From: Asanoa sp040676615 | GTDB lineage: Bacteria > Actinomycetota > Actinomycetes > Mycobacteriales > Micromonosporaceae | Direction: 5' to 3' | DNA length: 64,000 nt | Assembly (NCBI RefSeq): GCF_040676615.1 | Contig: NZ_JBFAPI010000016.1 | Coordinates: 116,613-180,612, forward strand | In this document: positions 7,295-14,616 of the stretch, one piece after another | Numbering within the stretch: the stretch's first letter is position 1 | Layout of the letters: each line of letters opens with the position of its first letter | Notes under the pieces: generated by a model | Told to the model about the DNA's origin: nothing | Database searches by the model: none | The model's input: the letters and a program-made list of their open reading frames with translations, nothing else | Program-made: the position numbers and the translations under genes

Positions 7295-8092
7295 GTGCCC
7301 GAAGGCGACACGGTCTGGAACACCGCCCGCGCGCTGCAACGCGCCCTGGGCGGCAGCGAGCTGACCGCCTCCGACTTCCGGGTGCCGCGGCTGGCGACCA
7401 CCCGGCTGACCGGCTGGCGGGTGCTCGAGTCGGCGGCCCGGGGGAAGCATCTCCTGCTGCGGCTGCGCGACCCGGCCGGCGCCGACCGCACGCTCCACTC
7501 GCACCTGCGGATGGACGGCGCCTGGCGGGCCTATGCGCCCGGTGAGCGCTGGGCGGCCAAGCCCGCACATCTGATCAGGGTGGTGCTGCGCACGGCCGAC
7601 GCGGTCGCGGTCGGCTATCACCTGCACGACCTGACCCTGGTGCCGACGGCCCGGGAGAGCGAACTGGTCGGCCATCTCGGCCCGGACCTGCTCGGCCCCG
7701 ACTGGGACCCGGCCGAGGCGGCCCGCCGGCTGGCCGCCCACCCCGACGCCACGATCGCCGAGGCGCTGCTCGACCAGCGCAACCTGGCCGGGATCGGCAA
7801 CCTCTACAAGTCGGAGACGCTGTTCCTGCGCGGCGTCTGGCCGTGGACCCCGGTGAAATCCGTGCCCGACCTGCCCGGCCTCGTCTCGCTGGCCCAGCGG
7901 GTGATGGCCAACAACCGGGGCCGTTGGCTCCAGACCACGACAGGCGCCCTGCGCAAGAGCGAGGCGCATTACGTGTACGGCCGCCGCGCGCAGCCCTGCC
8001 GCCGGTGCGCGGCAGCGATCCAGAAGGCCGAGCAGGGCGAGCGGGTCACCTACTGGTGCCCGCGCTGCCAACCCGGGCCGCAGACCTCTTAG
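7295..8092 (+). CDS. Fpg/Nei family DNA glycosylase/AP lyase
   Basis: 265 residues from GTG 7295. P2 and E3 (mature N-terminal proline is the nucleophile), K51 of the beta-hairpin, the H2TH segment (ALLDQRNLAGIGNLYKSE) and a C-terminal zinc finger C235-x2-C238-x16-C255-x2-C258 are all present. MPEGDTV is the Nei form of the start (Fpg has MPELPEV), so oxidised pyrimidines or hydantoins are the likely substrates, as for mycobacterial Nei2-type enzymes. Starts 14 bases after the SAM hydrolase stop; the stop overlaps the convergent pspM gene by four bases. Confidence 0.92.
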   Translation: MPEGDTVWNTARALQRALGGSELTASDFRVPRLATTRLTGWRVLESAARGKHLLLRLRDPAGADRTLHSHLRMDGAWRAYAPGERWAAKPAHLIRVVLRTADAVAVGYHLHDLTLVPTARESELVGHLGPDLLGPDWDPAEAARRLAAHPDATIAEALLDQRNLAGIGNLYKSETLFLRGVWPWTPVKSVPDLPGLVSLAQRVMANNRGRWLQTTTGALRKSEAHYVYGRRAQPCRRCAAAIQKAEQGERVTYWCPRCQPGPQTS

Positions 8093-8853
8093 GGGGTCGT
8101 GGTGCGCATCTCGGCCAGGCCCGACGCGACACCGCGGAGCAGGTCGCTGGCCTCGGTGAGCCGGGACACGGACGGGTGGGTCGAGCCGATCCGGCCGTCT
8201 TCGGCCACGTAGGAGGCCGCGGCGGCGACCAGCCGCTCGTAGGCGACCACGCCCTCGTCGAGCTGGCGGGTCAGGTCGCGGTGCGCCTCGCTCAGCGCCG
8301 GCTTGGTCTCGGCCGGTGCGAACCGCAGCGCCTTTTCCACCCCCGACACCCGCTGGGCCAGGTCGCGCAGCGAGTCTTCGGCGACCTGGGCTTCCAGCAC
8401 GGCGGAGCCGCCTACGCCGGTCAGCCGGGGCGCCAGGTTGGCGAGCGTGGCGGACGCCCGGTCGAGCCGGTCCCAGCCGCTCGCGGCGGCGCTGCCCCGC
8501 AGGGCGAAGCGGCCGCGGTGGCGGCGCACCTCGGCGATGGCCGAACGGCCACCGGGTGCCGACTCGACGGCGGCGAGCAGCCGGGCCCGGGTGCGCTCGG
8601 CGGCGATCGCGGGATCCTGCGGCGGGGGTGCCGGGACGGCGGCGAACCGGCGCAGGTCGGCCCAGCGCCAGCCGGCCAGCACCAGCGAGCCGCCCGCGGC
8701 GGCGGCCCACGCGGCGTCGGGCAGGCCCAGGCCGGCGTAAGGGGTCAGGACGGCGGCGGCACCGGCGAACCCGGCGCCGACCACGCTCCACCGACGGGCG
8801 GACCGGCGCAGTCTGTTGAGGCGCCGGAAGTATCGGGCCCGCTCGTCGGCCAC
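8089..8853 (-). CDS. pspM: Phage shock envelope stress protein PspM
   Basis: 254 residues from GTG 8853, with GAGGGGG six bases upstream. Basic N terminus, two transmembrane segments (about 22-70) and a long helical C-terminal domain. Gene order clgR-pspA-pspM is that of the mycobacterial Rv2745c-Rv2743c envelope-stress operon, where the Rv2743c membrane protein binds PspA and the envelope. Sequence match to Rv2743c itself cannot be shown by eye, so the name rests on layout and context. It should anchor PspA at the inner membrane. Confidence 0.8.
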   Translation of the reverse strand: MADERARYFRRLNRLRRSARRWSVVGAGFAGAAAVLTPYAGLGLPDAAWAAAAGGSLVLAGWRWADLRRFAAVPAPPPQDPAIAAERTRARLLAAVESAPGGRSAIAEVRRHRGRFALRGSAAASGWDRLDRASATLANLAPRLTGVGGSAVLEAQVAEDSLRDLAQRVSGVEKALRFAPAETKPALSEAHRDLTRQLDEGVVAYERLVAAAASYVAEDGRIGSTHPSVSRLTEASDLLRGVASGLAEMRTTTP

Positions 8854-8867
8854 GTGAACCCCCTCGA

Positions 8868-9782
8868 TCAGCCGGCGGCGCTCGATCCGCCGGGGTTCTT
8901 GTCTTTGGACATGCTGGCGCGCAGTTCGTCGAGTCGCGCTATCCCGGCGACATCGGTCTGCTCCTGCTGGTCGCTGGCGGCCTTGTCGCCGTTGCCCTCG
9001 GCCGCGGCCTCGGACGCGGGCCCGACCGCCGGGCGCTCGGCGGCGCTGCCCAGCTTCTCGCCGGCCATGCTGGCCCGGATCTGCTCGAGCCGGTCGGCGC
9101 CGGCCATGTCGAGCGTCGAGCGCTGCACTTCGATCATCCGGCCCTCGACCGTGTTGGAGGCGAGTTCGGCGCGGCCCATCGCGTTGGCGTAGCGGCGCTC
9201 GATGCGCTCGCGCACCTCGTCGAAGGAGGGCGTGTTGCCGGGCGCGGCGGTCAGCGACGACATCGACTCGAGCGAGCGGGCGACCGTCTCCTGCATGCGG
9301 GCCTGCTCAAGCTGGCTGAGCAGCTTGGTGCGCTCGGCCAGCTTCTGCTGGAGGATCATCTGGTTGTTCTCGACCGCCTTGCGGGCCTGCCCGGCGGCGC
9401 TGATCGCCTGGTCGTGCAGGCTCTTGAGGTCTTCCATCCCCTGCTCGGCGGAGACCAGCTGCGAGGCGAGCTGCTGCGCGGTCTGCTCGTATTTCCCGGC
9501 CTCGGCCTCGTTGCCCTCGGCCCGCGACTTGTCGGCGAGCACCAGCGACTGGCGGGCCATCGAGCCGAGCTTCTCGACCTCGGACATCTGCCGGGAGAGC
9601 TTCATCTCGAGCTGGCGCTGGTTGCCGATCACCGCCGCCGCCTGCTGCACGAGAGCCTGGTGCTGCCGCTGCGCGTCTTCGACCGCCTGCTGGATCTGCA
9701 CCTTGGGGTCGGCGTATTCGTCGATCTTGGCGCCGAAGAGCGCCATCAGATAACGCCACCCCTTGACGAACGGGTTCGCCAT
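8868..9782 (-). CDS. pspA: PspA/IM30 (ESCRT-III-like) phage shock protein A
   Basis: 304 residues from ATG 9782 with GAGGGGAT ten bases upstream. Residues 1-230 are the coiled-coil PspA fold: an N-terminal amphipathic membrane-binding helix (about 1-20), helical hairpin 25-150 rich in Gln, and helices to about 230. A C-terminal extension (about 235-304) carries two copies of a short motif, RLEQIRASM (about 233-241) and RLDELRASM (about 285-293), separated by an Ala/Glu-rich linker. Polymers of this protein stabilise damaged cytoplasmic membrane. It lies 129 bases below the clgR stop; in mycobacteria ClgR activates it. Confidence 0.93.
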   Translation of the reverse strand: MANPFVKGWRYLMALFGAKIDEYADPKVQIQQAVEDAQRQHQALVQQAAAVIGNQRQLEMKLSRQMSEVEKLGSMARQSLVLADKSRAEGNEAEAGKYEQTAQQLASQLVSAEQGMEDLKSLHDQAISAAGQARKAVENNQMILQQKLAERTKLLSQLEQARMQETVARSLESMSSLTAAPGNTPSFDEVRERIERRYANAMGRAELASNTVEGRMIEVQRSTLDMAGADRLEQIRASMAGEKLGSAAERPAVGPASEAAAEGNGDKAASDQQEQTDVAGIARLDELRASMSKDKNPGGSSAAG

Positions 9783-9911
9783 GTCCGCGGTATCCCCTCG
9801 TGTCTGTGCCTAAGGCCGTTCGCTCCATCGTCTCAGGCGCGCGCCAGCCGGTCACTGCCTTGGCAGCTATTGATCACAGTACGCGCCGCGGGGAAGCGGC
9901 TGCTATGGGAG

Positions 9912-10436
9912 TTACGCGGCGAAAACGACGTCGCGGTCGCGTGGGCCCGCGGAGGTGCTGCGGGTGGCCTTCAGGGTGGCCTTGAGCGGCGAGGTCTGGT
10001 GGACCGAGACCGACACCTTGCCGTCGGTCGCGATCTGGCGGACCGGTGCCTTCGCTCGGGCGGCACGGGCCAGTGCGGCGGCCGGCTCGGGCGTCGGCGC
10101 CTTGGCCGGATCGAGCACCGGCGTGGGCGGCTCGACGCGGGCCGGCTGGAGCTCGGGCGGCGTCTCCTCGTCGCCGACGCCGGCCAGCACGCCGTCCATC
10201 TGCTCGGCCAGCGCCAGCGTCTCGCTGGCCGCCAGGAGCAGCTGGGAGAGCTGGGTGTCGAGGGCGTCGCAGATCGACGAGAGCAGCTCGCTGGAGGCCT
10301 CCTTCTGGCCCCGCTCGATCTCTGAGAGGTAGCCCAGGCTGACATTGGCCGCGGTGGAAACCTCGCGCAGGGTGCGATGCTGCCCCTGCCGGCGCGCGCG
10401 CAATGCGTCGCCGATCACCCGACGTAGCAGGACCAT
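9912..10436 (-). CDS. clgR: ClgR-type helix-turn-helix activator of clp and psp genes
   Basis: 174 residues from ATG 10436, preceded by a strong GGGGGAGG ribosome site seven bases away. Residues 5-65 form an XRE/Cro helix-turn-helix (LREVSTAANVSLGYLSEIERG). In actinobacteria ClgR activates clp protease and pspA genes after proteotoxic or envelope stress. The linker (about 90-130) is Pro/Ala/Glu rich. The extreme C terminus is DVVFAA: Streptomyces ClgR is removed by ClpP through a two-alanine C-terminal signal, so the same degron is likely here. No perfect ClgR box was found next to it. Confidence 0.88.
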   Translation of the reverse strand: MVLLRRVIGDALRARRQGQHRTLREVSTAANVSLGYLSEIERGQKEASSELLSSICDALDTQLSQLLLAASETLALAEQMDGVLAGVGDEETPPELQPARVEPPTPVLDPAKAPTPEPAAALARAARAKAPVRQIATDGKVSVSVHQTSPLKATLKATRSTSAGPRDRDVVFAA

Positions 10437-10593
10437 TGCGCACCTCCCCCTGCGTCGCCTGCGACCTACGCCGAAGGCTTCCCGCAACCGTACCCGCTCT
10501 CCGCTTCCCCGACATCCTGCCCCGCCGGGTGACGGGACCAGCCCAGCGCGTCAGTTGTCCGTTTTGTCCGCGACTCGCCGTGACACCGGGCAG

Positions 10594-11130
10594 TCAGGAG
10601 CCGGAACTGTTCGCCGTGGGCGAACGCAGCAGCGCTACCAGCGATTCCAGGGCGTGGGAAACGGCCCCGGCCCGCACCGCCGCCCGGCCACCGTCGAGCC
10701 GCAACTCGTCGACCCGCTGCCCGGCCGGCCCGGCCACGGCCACGTACACCAGGCCCACCGGTTTGCCGTCCTGTGGGTCCGGCCCGGCGACCCCGGTGGT
10801 GGCGACGCCCCAGTCGGCCCGGCACACCCGGCGGACGCCCTCGGCGAGTGCGACAGCCACGTCGGGGTCGACCGCACCGCGGGTGGCCAGCAGTCGCTCG
10901 TCGACCCCGGCCAGGCTGGCCTTGAGATCGGTCGCGTAGACCACCAGGCCGCCCCGGAACACCGTGCTCACCCCGGCCACCTCGACGATCGTGGCCGCGA
11001 GCAGACCGCCGGTCAGCGACTCCGCGACCGCCAGCGTCTCGCGGCGCTCGACGAGCAGGTGCACGGCGGGAGCCGCGTCGCTCGGCTGCGGCACGACAAC
11101 CTCCCGGCCGGACGAGAACATAACGCTCAT
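10594..11130 (-). CDS. cinA: CinA C-terminal domain nicotinamide-nucleotide amidase
   Basis: 178 residues if ATG 11130 is used; the ATG at 11121 has a better GAG-type upstream context. Only the C-terminal CinA domain (PncC) is present, without the N-terminal MoaB-like part. AESLTGGLLA with the catalytic serine and the YATDLKASL lysine segment are conserved; the TTGVAGPDPQDGKPVGLVYVA loop is typical. Reaction: deamidation of NMN to nicotinate mononucleotide, a repair/salvage step for NAD. It lies just below pgsA (29-base gap), as in many actinobacteria. Confidence 0.9.
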   Translation of the reverse strand: MSVMFSSGREVVVPQPSDAAPAVHLLVERRETLAVAESLTGGLLAATIVEVAGVSTVFRGGLVVYATDLKASLAGVDERLLATRGAVDPDVAVALAEGVRRVCRADWGVATTGVAGPDPQDGKPVGLVYVAVAGPAGQRVDELRLDGGRAAVRAGAVSHALESLVALLRSPTANSSGS

Positions 11131-11159
11131 GCCATGAGTCTGCCCGGCCGCGGCCCGGC

Positions 11160-11747
11160 CTAACCGGCCCGGCGAGCGGTGCGGCGCAGCCGGATCGCCT
11201 GGAAGACGTAGTCGAGGCCGGTCACCACCGTCACCACGACGGCCGCGCCCATGATCCACGGACCGACCGGCTGGACCGCGTCGGGCACCGGCCACAGATA
11301 CCAGGCGATGGCCAGGATCTGCAGTGCGGTCTTCAGCTTGCCGCCCCGGCTCGCGGCGATCACCCCGTAGCGGATCACCCAGAACCGCAGCAGCGTGACG
11401 CCCCACTCGCGGGCCAGGATCAGCACCGTCACCCACCAGGGCAACGCGTCGAACCAGGAGAGCAACACCAGGGCCGAACCGGTCAGCGCCTTGTCGGCGA
11501 TCGGGTCGGCCACCTTGCCCAGCGAGGTCACCAGCCCGTAGCGGCGGGCGATCCAGCCGTCGACCAGATCGGTGGCGGAGGCGACCGCGAAGGTCAGCGT
11601 GGCGGCGATCCGCCAGCCAGCGTGCTCCAGTTGCGACGCGACCACCAGCGCCACGAAGACCGGCACCAGCAACAGGCGCAGGGCGGTCAGGGCGTTGGCG
11701 GCATTGACGACAGGAACGACGGTGGGGGCGGGATCCACCTCGGTCAC
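11160..11747 (-). CDS. pgsA: CDP-alcohol phosphatidyltransferase (phosphatidylglycerophosphate synthase type)
   Basis: 195 residues from GTG 11747, overlapping the rimO stop by four bases. The CDP-alcohol phosphatidyltransferase signature D-G-x2-A-R-x8-G-x3-D-x3-D is complete (DGWIAR ... GKVADPIAD), with about five or six membrane segments. It should join CDP-diacylglycerol to glycerol-3-phosphate for phosphatidylglycerol and cardiolipin. Mycobacteria have pgsA3 at the same position. The substrate alcohol is inferred from family and position. Confidence 0.92.
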   Translation of the reverse strand: MTEVDPAPTVVPVVNAANALTALRLLLVPVFVALVVASQLEHAGWRIAATLTFAVASATDLVDGWIARRYGLVTSLGKVADPIADKALTGSALVLLSWFDALPWWVTVLILAREWGVTLLRFWVIRYGVIAASRGGKLKTALQILAIAWYLWPVPDAVQPVGPWIMGAAVVVTVVTGLDYVFQAIRLRRTARRAG

Positions 11748-13264
11748 CGGCGAGCCGCCGGGGACCGCAAGGCGTCGGGATGCGGCAGCGTCTCGACGGC
11801 TGAGGACGGCCGGGCACTCAGCATTTCCAGGGGTACGGCCACCAGGTCTACCCCCTCGGACGAAAGGACCTTGGCCCGGACGAGGTCGCCGGGTCGCAAT
11901 GCCGCCAGGTCGACCGAGCCGTCGCCGACCAGCGTGGTCGAGCCGTCGACCTCGGGGGCCTGGTGCTCGCCGCGGCCCTCGACAACCCCGTCGTCGACGG
12001 TGTCGACCAGCACCTCGACGGTGCCGCCGACGCGGTCTTCGGCGCGCTGCGAGCACAACTCGTCGGCCAGCGCGGCCAGCTTGTCGTAGCGCCGCTTGAT
12101 CGTGGTGGCCTTGACCTTGTCGGCGAAGCCGGCCGCCTCGGTGCCGTCTTCGTCGCTGTAGTCGAACACGCCGATCGCGTCGAGGCGGGCCTCGGTCAGG
12201 AACCGGACCAACTCGTCGACGTCGCCGCGGGTCTCGCCGGGGAACCCGACGATGAAGTTGGACCGCGCTCCCAGCTCGGGCGCCAGCGACCGGGCCGAGG
12301 CGAGCAGCTCGAGGAACCGCTCGGTCGAGCCGAACCGGCGCATCCGGCGCAGTACCGGCTCGCTGGCGTGCTGGAACGACAGGTCGAAGTAGGGCGCGAC
12401 GCCCGGGGTCGTCGCGATCGCCTCGACCAGGCCGGGCCGGGTCTCCGCCGGCTGCAAATAGCTCACCCGCACCCGGACGATGCCGTCGACGCGCGCGAGC
12501 TGCGGCAGCAGCTTCTCCAGGGCCCGCGGGTCGCCCAGGTCCTTGCCGTAGGACGTCGAGTTCTCGCTGACGAGGACCAGTTCGCGGACCCCGGTGCCGG
12601 CCAGCCACTCGGCCTCGGCCAGCAGTTCGTCGGGCGTACGCGAGACGAAGGCACCGCGGAACGCCGGGATCGCGCAGAACGTGCAGCGCCGGTCGCAGCC
12701 GCTGGCCAGCTTGAGCGACGCCACCGGGCCACCGTCGAGCCGGCGGCGCAGTACGCCGCGCAGGTGGGCCGGAGTGTGCTCGTCGACGACGGCGCCGTGC
12801 CCCGGCTGCACCACGGCAGCGGCGCGGCGGGCCACCGGGGTCAGCGGCAGCAGCTCGCGCCGGTCGCGCGGCACGTGCGCGTCGATCGTCTCGCCGGCCA
12901 GCACGGCGTCGAGCCGGGCCGCGATGTCGGGATAGTCATCGAAGCTCAGCACCGCCTGGGCCTCGGGCAGGCTGTCGGCCAGTTCGCGGCCGTAACGCTC
13001 GGCCATGCAGCCGGCGGCGACCACCTTGGCGCCGGTGTCGGCGGCGGCCATCAGCGTCTGGATCGAGTCGTGCTTGGCCTTCTCGACGAAACCACAGGTG
13101 TTGACCAGGACCACGTCGGCACCCTCGCCGTCGGTGGTCACCTCCCAGCCACCACCGTGCAGGCGGGCGGCCAGCTCCTCTGAGTCGACCTCGTTGCGGG
13201 CACAGCCCAGGGTCAGCAGGGCGACCCGGCGGCGGGCAGCATCAGTCGAGGAGGAAGCGGACAC
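11744..13264 (-). CDS. rimO: Ribosomal protein S12 methylthiotransferase RimO
   Basis: 506 residues from GTG 13264 (VSASSSTDAARRRVALLTLG). The N-terminal UPF0004 domain has its three cluster cysteines (LGCARN, NTCGF, AGCMAE), the radical-SAM domain has C-x3-C-x2-C in SGCDRRCTFC, and a C-terminal TRAM domain follows (from about 425). The LTLGCARN start is the RimO rather than MiaB type. It adds a methylthio group to an aspartate of ribosomal protein S12. The start has no good ribosome site, only GTGAG directly before it. Translationally coupled to pgsA. Confidence 0.93.
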   Translation of the reverse strand: MSASSSTDAARRRVALLTLGCARNEVDSEELAARLHGGGWEVTTDGEGADVVLVNTCGFVEKAKHDSIQTLMAAADTGAKVVAAGCMAERYGRELADSLPEAQAVLSFDDYPDIAARLDAVLAGETIDAHVPRDRRELLPLTPVARRAAAVVQPGHGAVVDEHTPAHLRGVLRRRLDGGPVASLKLASGCDRRCTFCAIPAFRGAFVSRTPDELLAEAEWLAGTGVRELVLVSENSTSYGKDLGDPRALEKLLPQLARVDGIVRVRVSYLQPAETRPGLVEAIATTPGVAPYFDLSFQHASEPVLRRMRRFGSTERFLELLASARSLAPELGARSNFIVGFPGETRGDVDELVRFLTEARLDAIGVFDYSDEDGTEAAGFADKVKATTIKRRYDKLAALADELCSQRAEDRVGGTVEVLVDTVDDGVVEGRGEHQAPEVDGSTTLVGDGSVDLAALRPGDLVRAKVLSSEGVDLVAVPLEMLSARPSSAVETLPHPDALRSPAARR

Positions 13265-13296
13265 CTCACGAGGGTACCGGGCCGGTCGCCGGGTGC

Positions 13297-14211
13297 TTAC
13301 GAGGACGCCGACGTCAGCAGCGCCGCGACCCGGTCGAGGAGGAACACCTCGGTGCCGGCGAGCCCCACCGAGACGAACACGCTGATCTCGTCGGCCGTGG
13401 TGCGGCCGGGCAGCGCGCCGGCCGCGATCGCGCCCAGGTCGCGCGGTGCGTCGCCGGCCAGCAGCAGCGGCGGGTCGTAGGCACCGGCCTGGGCGGGCGA
13501 GTCGGTGGCCAGCACCGCGGCCCGGGCCAGCAGGTCGAGCCCGTACTCGGCCCGCCCGCGCTGCTTGAAGCCGACCAGGTTGACGTGGGTGCCCGGGGAC
13601 AGGTCGGTCGCCGCCAGCACCGGGCGCTCGCTGGTGGTCGCCACGACCACCACGTCGCGCCCGCGCACCGCCTCGGCCGCGCTCTCCGCCGGCGTCGCGG
13701 GCACCCCCAACTCGGCGCGCACCCGGGCCGCGAACGCCGCCCGCCGGGCCGCCGAGCGGCTGAACACGCTGACGGCGCGCAGCGGCCGGACCGCCGCCGC
13801 GGCCCAGAGCTGGGTCCAGGCCTGGCGGCCGGACCCGATCACGCCGACCGTGCCCGCGTCGGGCCGGGCGAGCAGGTCGACGGCGGCGCCGCCGAGCGCC
13901 CCGGTGCGCCGGGAGCCGATCTCCTCGCCCACCGCGATCGCCCGGATCCGCCCGTCGCCGGCGTCGTGCAGCACCACGAGTTGTTCGCCGTCGGCGTGGC
14001 CGAAGGTGTCGTAGGAACGGAAGCCGTACCACTCGTCGGCGAGGTGCCCGGCGGTCATCACCAGCCGGCCGCCCTCCAGCACCGCGCTGGCCCGGGGCGG
14101 CGCGATCAGGCGACCCTCGTGGGCGGCCACCAGCGCGTCGCGCATCGCGGCGACGGCGGTCGACGCGTCGAGCCGGGCGGCCACGTCGGGATCGGTCAAC
14201 AGCAGCGGCAC
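13297..14211 (-). CDS. Ornithine cyclodeaminase/mu-crystallin family protein
   Basis: 304 residues from GTG 14211, seven bases after an AAGGA site. Rossmann motif GVIGSGRQAWTQL near residue 120 and the OCD segments RASAVLEGGRLVMTAGHLADEWYGFRSY (dimer/substrate part) and GTHVNLVGFKQRGRAE are present. Family members use NAD(P) for ornithine cyclisation, or as alanine/imine reductases. No specific substrate can be given. Its product is not part of the neighbouring rimO-pgsA operon by function, although on the same strand with a 32-base gap. Confidence 0.88.
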   Translation of the reverse strand: MPLLLTDPDVAARLDASTAVAAMRDALVAAHEGRLIAPPRASAVLEGGRLVMTAGHLADEWYGFRSYDTFGHADGEQLVVLHDAGDGRIRAIAVGEEIGSRRTGALGGAAVDLLARPDAGTVGVIGSGRQAWTQLWAAAAVRPLRAVSVFSRSAARRAAFAARVRAELGVPATPAESAAEAVRGRDVVVVATTSERPVLAATDLSPGTHVNLVGFKQRGRAEYGLDLLARAAVLATDSPAQAGAYDPPLLLAGDAPRDLGAIAAGALPGRTTADEISVFVSVGLAGTEVFLLDRVAALLTSASS

Positions 14212-14340
14212 GAACTCATCCTTGATGGTGAACCTGGGTTGAGGTCAAGTAAGGTCGTGCGTGGCGGCGCCGCTTTCGGCGCCTACCCCGGACGAGTGGC
14301 GCTCCGTACCCGGCCGAGCAAAGACGGCGCGCACCACATC

Positions 14341-14616
14341 ATGCATCCTGTCGACATTGTCGAGATCGTCGGTTCCCTGCTCATCCTCGTCGCCTTCGGG
14401 GCCTCGCAACTGGGCAGGCTCGACGCCCATTCGGTGCCCTATCTGGTGCTCAACATCGCCGGCTCCGCCGTGTTGGCGGTGATCGCGGCGGCCCAACAGT
14501 CGTGGGGGTTCCTCCTGCTGGAGGGCACCTGGGCGATCGTCTCGGCGGCGTCGCTGGCGGCCCGGGTCATTCGACGCGCAGACCCGCCAGCGTCTCCTCC
14601 AACTCATCGGGCTTGA
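14341..14616 (+). CDS. Small three-TM membrane protein (CBU_0592-like)
   Basis: 91 residues from ATG 14341. Three hydrophobic segments: VDIVEIVGSLLILVAFGASQ, SVPYLVLNIAGSAVLAVIAA and LLLEGTWAIVSAASLAARV, with a conserved-looking N-x2-G and E-x2-W. The pattern is that of the CBU_0592 family, small membrane proteins of unknown function. The last 50 bases overlap the 3' end of ftsK on the other strand, so its C-terminal tail (RRADPPASPPTHRA) is encoded opposite the last FtsK codons. Confidence 0.78.
   Translation: MHPVDIVEIVGSLLILVAFGASQLGRLDAHSVPYLVLNIAGSAVLAVIAAAQQSWGFLLLEGTWAIVSAASLAARVIRRADPPASPPTHRA

Noticed and set aside
9783..9911. ClgR box before pspA (GTTCGCTCCATCG near 9819)
   Set aside because: Only the left half (GTTCGC) fits; the right half lacks GCGAAC, so no call.
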